A stretch of DNA of 64,000 bases from Pythium myriotylum (lineage: Eukaryota > Oomycota > Peronosporomycetes > Pythiales > Pythiaceae), in contig JALJCQ010000013.1 of NCBI GenBank assembly GCA_023091665.1, positions 2,790,001 to 2,854,000 of the forward strand, read 5' to 3'. Shown here piece by piece: positions 60,830 to 64,000 of this stretch. The notes below the pieces were generated by a model. The model was given only the letters and a program-made list of their open reading frames with translations, was not told the origin of the DNA and did no database searches. Position numbers and translations under genes: made by a program. Each line of letters begins with the position of its first letter. The stretch's first letter is position 1.

Positions 60830-63800
60830 TCACTGGAGCTTGCCTAAGAAAGCCGCAGTGGCAAGTCCGATCACGACGACGATGTTGACAGCAGGAACGA
60901 GAGGAAAGTCGGACTCGTGGGCATTCGCCACGGTCATATAGAGTACGGCAAACACAAAGGAGAGAATAAGCGGTACCCACGGGAACTTGGTCTCGTTGCT
61001 TGTGGTTTGCCACTGTGCTGTGAGCCGCTCTTGCTGTGACTGTAGATCACGCTCAACTCGATGCTTCCAGTCACGTAGCAGCATTTGCTGCTGCGTATGG
61101 CGGTGGAGACGGTCGTAGAGCTCCGTTAGCAAGTGGGGAAACTCGTGCGTTAGTCGCTGCAGTACAGCCGGTGTGGTGGACCCCATTGGTGCGCCAAGAA
61201 CCTGGAGATTAGCCTGGATAGACGCCAAGGCCACTTGCTTCAGGTGCTCAGCTTGGACCAAATCGGCGACCACAAGCACATCGACGCAGTTGTGGAGGGA
61301 TACCGCGATGTGGTGCTCGCACAGGCGCTTCATTCGCACAAGGCCGAACTTGTCTGCTGCGATAAGATCTTCAAGCAGTTGCTCCGTGCGATCATCATCG
61401 ATTTCGACTTCGTCGTCTCCTGCGGGTTGTTTGCTTGTGGGTTTCCGTAGTGTCACGAGATCGTCGTTGTAGACAAAGTTAAGTACTCGCATCATCCCGA
61501 GAAAAGACTCCTCCACAACCAGTTCACGGACCCCGTGTGGCTGTGTCTGTTGGTCAGAGAACGCAAGGAGTGCACGAAAGTATTCGCTGCGGGCTACGAG
61601 GATGCACCGGTGGACGGAGATCGGTCGATTTTCCGCGACAATACGCAGATCCGACCACGTTTCGTCCCCGAAGGCGAATGCGAGGTCCTCGCCTAGTGAG
61701 TGTCCCTCCGGACCGGCGATCTTATCATTGATCTCAATTCCTGCGAGGGTTGCGTCGAGCGGCACAAAGGACGCTCTTTCGATCCGCTCTCGACAGATCC
61801 TTACGAGCTGTGGGATTTGATACTCTTTAGCAGCCCTCAGCACGTCACGAATGAGATATGACAGGGGATCCAACGACTTGGTCAAGTTGTCTGTGTACAA
61901 AAACTCGAGCAGGAGGCGCGCAATGTCCAAGCGGAGCTGCGGGAGAAGTACTTCGGTGACCGTTGGCGTCGCTGCGGCTGAAGAAGGCCGCTCTTCGTTC
62001 AAAATCAACTCACGCAGCACAGGACTGCGTCGGCATAGCACCAATTTGTGGGCAAAAAGGCCCTTACCGCCTGCGACGATGAGCATGACGTCGGCTCCGA
62101 CCAAGCTTCCACTGGGACTCTCGCTCTCTTCCTCATTAAGGTGGAGCACAGAGCGGTACAGCCGTTCCATTGACTTCGCAAGAAAGCTGCTGGAGGTTAC
62201 GGCGATTACTTGGGCCCCACCACAGAACACTCGCTCTGCAATCGCCGACCCGATCCCTGACGATGCTACCGGCATCACGAGTGCTGGCTGGCTTGACAAT
62301 CCCTGGCTCGGGCTACCCCAGATGTACAAATCACCGCGCTCCGAGATTGCAGCCGCGTGGCGACCTCCAGCAGCGAGGCATTTGATCGACACATCGCCAT
62401 GGGAGAGTGACGGAATCGGTCGCGGACGGAGCCAGTGAAAGTGTGGCAGAGGAGATAGCGCTTGTGGCTTTGAGTCTTTGCTTTGCTGTTGCTGACGGAG
62501 CTGAAAGTGCTTCTGGAGCAGAACCTCCGAGACTGCCGCACTCCGGTCGGCATCACTTCCAGAGGAGACGCCCAGAACGGAGGCACCACAGGCACCCCAC
62601 GACCAGACAGCACCGCGTTTGTCCGCTGCCATGCTCCAATCTTGGCCTGCGGCGACATCACGCCACGTTTTCTTTGACAGCAAGACGGGGCTCATGGCAT
62701 CACGGACGCTCCCCAATCCTAGTTGGCCTTGGCGTCCTCGCCCCCACACGTACACATGACCGTCACGCGAAAGTGCGACGCAGTGTGCGTCGCCGCAGCT
62801 GACTTTGCACCACATAGCTCGCGTTTTCCCAGTGGCGGAGGCCAACTGAATGCGTTTGGGGTGAAGCTGGAATCGGTGAAGTTGGCGGCGGCCGCCGTGG
62901 TGCCTGGAGGACTTGTTCAGGATCGGAATAGCACCGAGACCGAGCCGCCCATCACTCCATTTCCCCCACGCAAAGGCATCTCCGTCCGTGCTAAGCGCGA
63001 CGCTGAAACCGCTGCCACACGAGACCGAGAACATCCGCAGCTCATCAGGTGTTGGGTTGTCGCTCGCTTGATCACTAGAAGTAGATCGAGTCGGATTGTC
63101 CGTGGAAACTTTGACTTGATGTGGGATGGCCTTGGATTCGAGAGATCCGAGTCCGAGTGCGAATCCCACTCCCCACGTGTAGAGATGGCCGTCGCCAGTC
63201 ACTGCCGCAGAGTGAAATCCTGTCATATCGTCACCGCCACAAGCGATGCTCCGGACTGCGATGGCCTTCTCAAAGAAGAACTCAATCAGACGTGGTTCGG
63301 CGACGAGCACTTCAGTACGCCCTAGAGTATCACCGTGGCCCAGTGCGCCGTCCATGGCATGTCCGAAGGAAAACACCATGCCCGCGTCGTTCAAGAAGAG
63401 CGTATGGAGTCGTCCACAGGCTGCCTGCACGATGCGGTTGCGAGGAAACGGCTGCATCCACCATCGCAAGGTCAGTCCCAAGCCCAACACTTAGCCAGTG
63501 ACCAGAGCGCCCAACTCACCGCAAAGATCTCGAGCTTCTTGAAGCCTGTGTCTGAGTTGAAAGATGCAGGAGCTGCACTAGATCCGCTGTCGTTGGATAG
63601 TGACGAGTGGCCGCCCCATCGATACAGGTCGAGGAACTCGGGCAGCTCAGGTTGGTTGTCCATGTCGAGACCCATCTTTGCGGTCTCCTCCTTCCTCGAC
63701 TCGGACTTTGGCGACGATGACTTGTCCAGCGAGAGCATGAGCTCAAGACTCGTGACGGGGAGAAGCTGCGGCTGGCGAGTGGACTTGTACAGCGCCTTGG

Positions 63801-64000
63801 GCACGAACACGCGCGAGTCAATCGAGCAGCTCAACGGCGGCCCAAGACGCGATCCAGACGTCGAGCCACTCGTCGCAGAGTGGCTCTGAGCTCGGACGAC
63901 GGTCTCGAGCGTCATGACCACCTCGACTCCCCACTGGTGGCGCCACTCTCGTTCGGTCGCGTGGATTTTACAGATCCGGTTGCCGCGTCGCCACACGACC
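60830..64000 (-). CDS. RCC1-BTB-BTB protein with a C-terminal membrane tail, 5' end possibly outside the window
   Basis: The last exon is 63451-60830; a 68-nt intron (63519-63452) joins it to an upstream exon beginning at or beyond 64000. The join gives K-K-L-E-I-F-A then PFPRNRIVQAACGRLHTLFL. The frame upstream of the first ATG (63915) stays open to the edge, so the true start may be outside. RCC1-type blades include VFSFGHAMDGALGHGD, LYTWGVGFALGLGS, AFAWGKWSDGRLGLG, VYVWGRGRQGQLGLG and VWSWGACG. Two BTB domains follow (ADVMLIVAGGKGLFAHKLVL and WSDLRIVAENRPISVHRCIL). The last about 50 residues hold two hydrophobic helices (VPLILSFVFAVLYMTVANA and AVNIVVVIGLATAAFLGKL). RCC1 plus two BTB domains recalls human IBTK, a cullin-3 adaptor, although IBTK has no such tail. 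ER or membrane tethering of a cullin-3 adaptor is inference. Confidence 0.8.

Overview
The window looks like nuclear DNA of an oomycete (stramenopile, Phytophthora/Pythium-like). The evidence is GC-rich compact genes, about 22 reconstructable GT-AG introns of only 53-89 nt, an oomycete-type initiator plus flanking promoter element, a protein resembling the Sig1/Ocm family of stramenopile flagellar hairs, and a RING protein with a basic domain I associate with stramenopiles. Genus cannot be fixed from the sequence.

Layout. Positions 1-31794 (+) are one uninterrupted reading frame, already open at the left edge, encoding at least 10,597 residues of Gly/Ser/Thr/Val-rich repeats. Inside it, 23 copies of a near-invariant 435-bp block are separated by 22 cassettes of two types: A (834 bp, 16 copies) and B (822 bp, 6 copies). 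The array is followed by two identical 588-bp repeats, a unique solenoid-like part, a tail of about 12-residue repeats and a short C-terminal domain holding the only two cysteines I see. This is the most unusual object in the window.

From 32 kb on is an ordinary gene-dense region, all nuclear genes reconstructed by splicing: transportin-3-like receptor (+), MAPR/cytochrome b5-like heme protein (-), mitochondrial carrier (+), membrane-anchored flavodoxin-like protein (-), a degenerate hAT transposon, a secreted EGF/Sig1-like protein (-), an IQ-motif protein (+), cystathionine beta-synthase (+), peroxisomal enoyl-CoA hydratase 2 with a C-terminal AKL (-), a DnaJ protein (+), an STK16-like kinase (+), a RING protein with a basic DNA-binding-like domain (+), a PHD finger plus three-homeodomain protein (-), a PIN/5'-3' exonuclease-like protein (-), a putative mitochondrial coiled-coil protein (+), a small membrane protein (+), and an RCC1-BTB-BTB protein with a membrane tail (-) that may run off the right edge.

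The genes do not form a pathway; they are mostly housekeeping genes in divergent or convergent pairs with short spacers. The only extracellular products are the Sig1-like protein and, by composition, probably the giant repeat protein. A functional link between those two is speculation.
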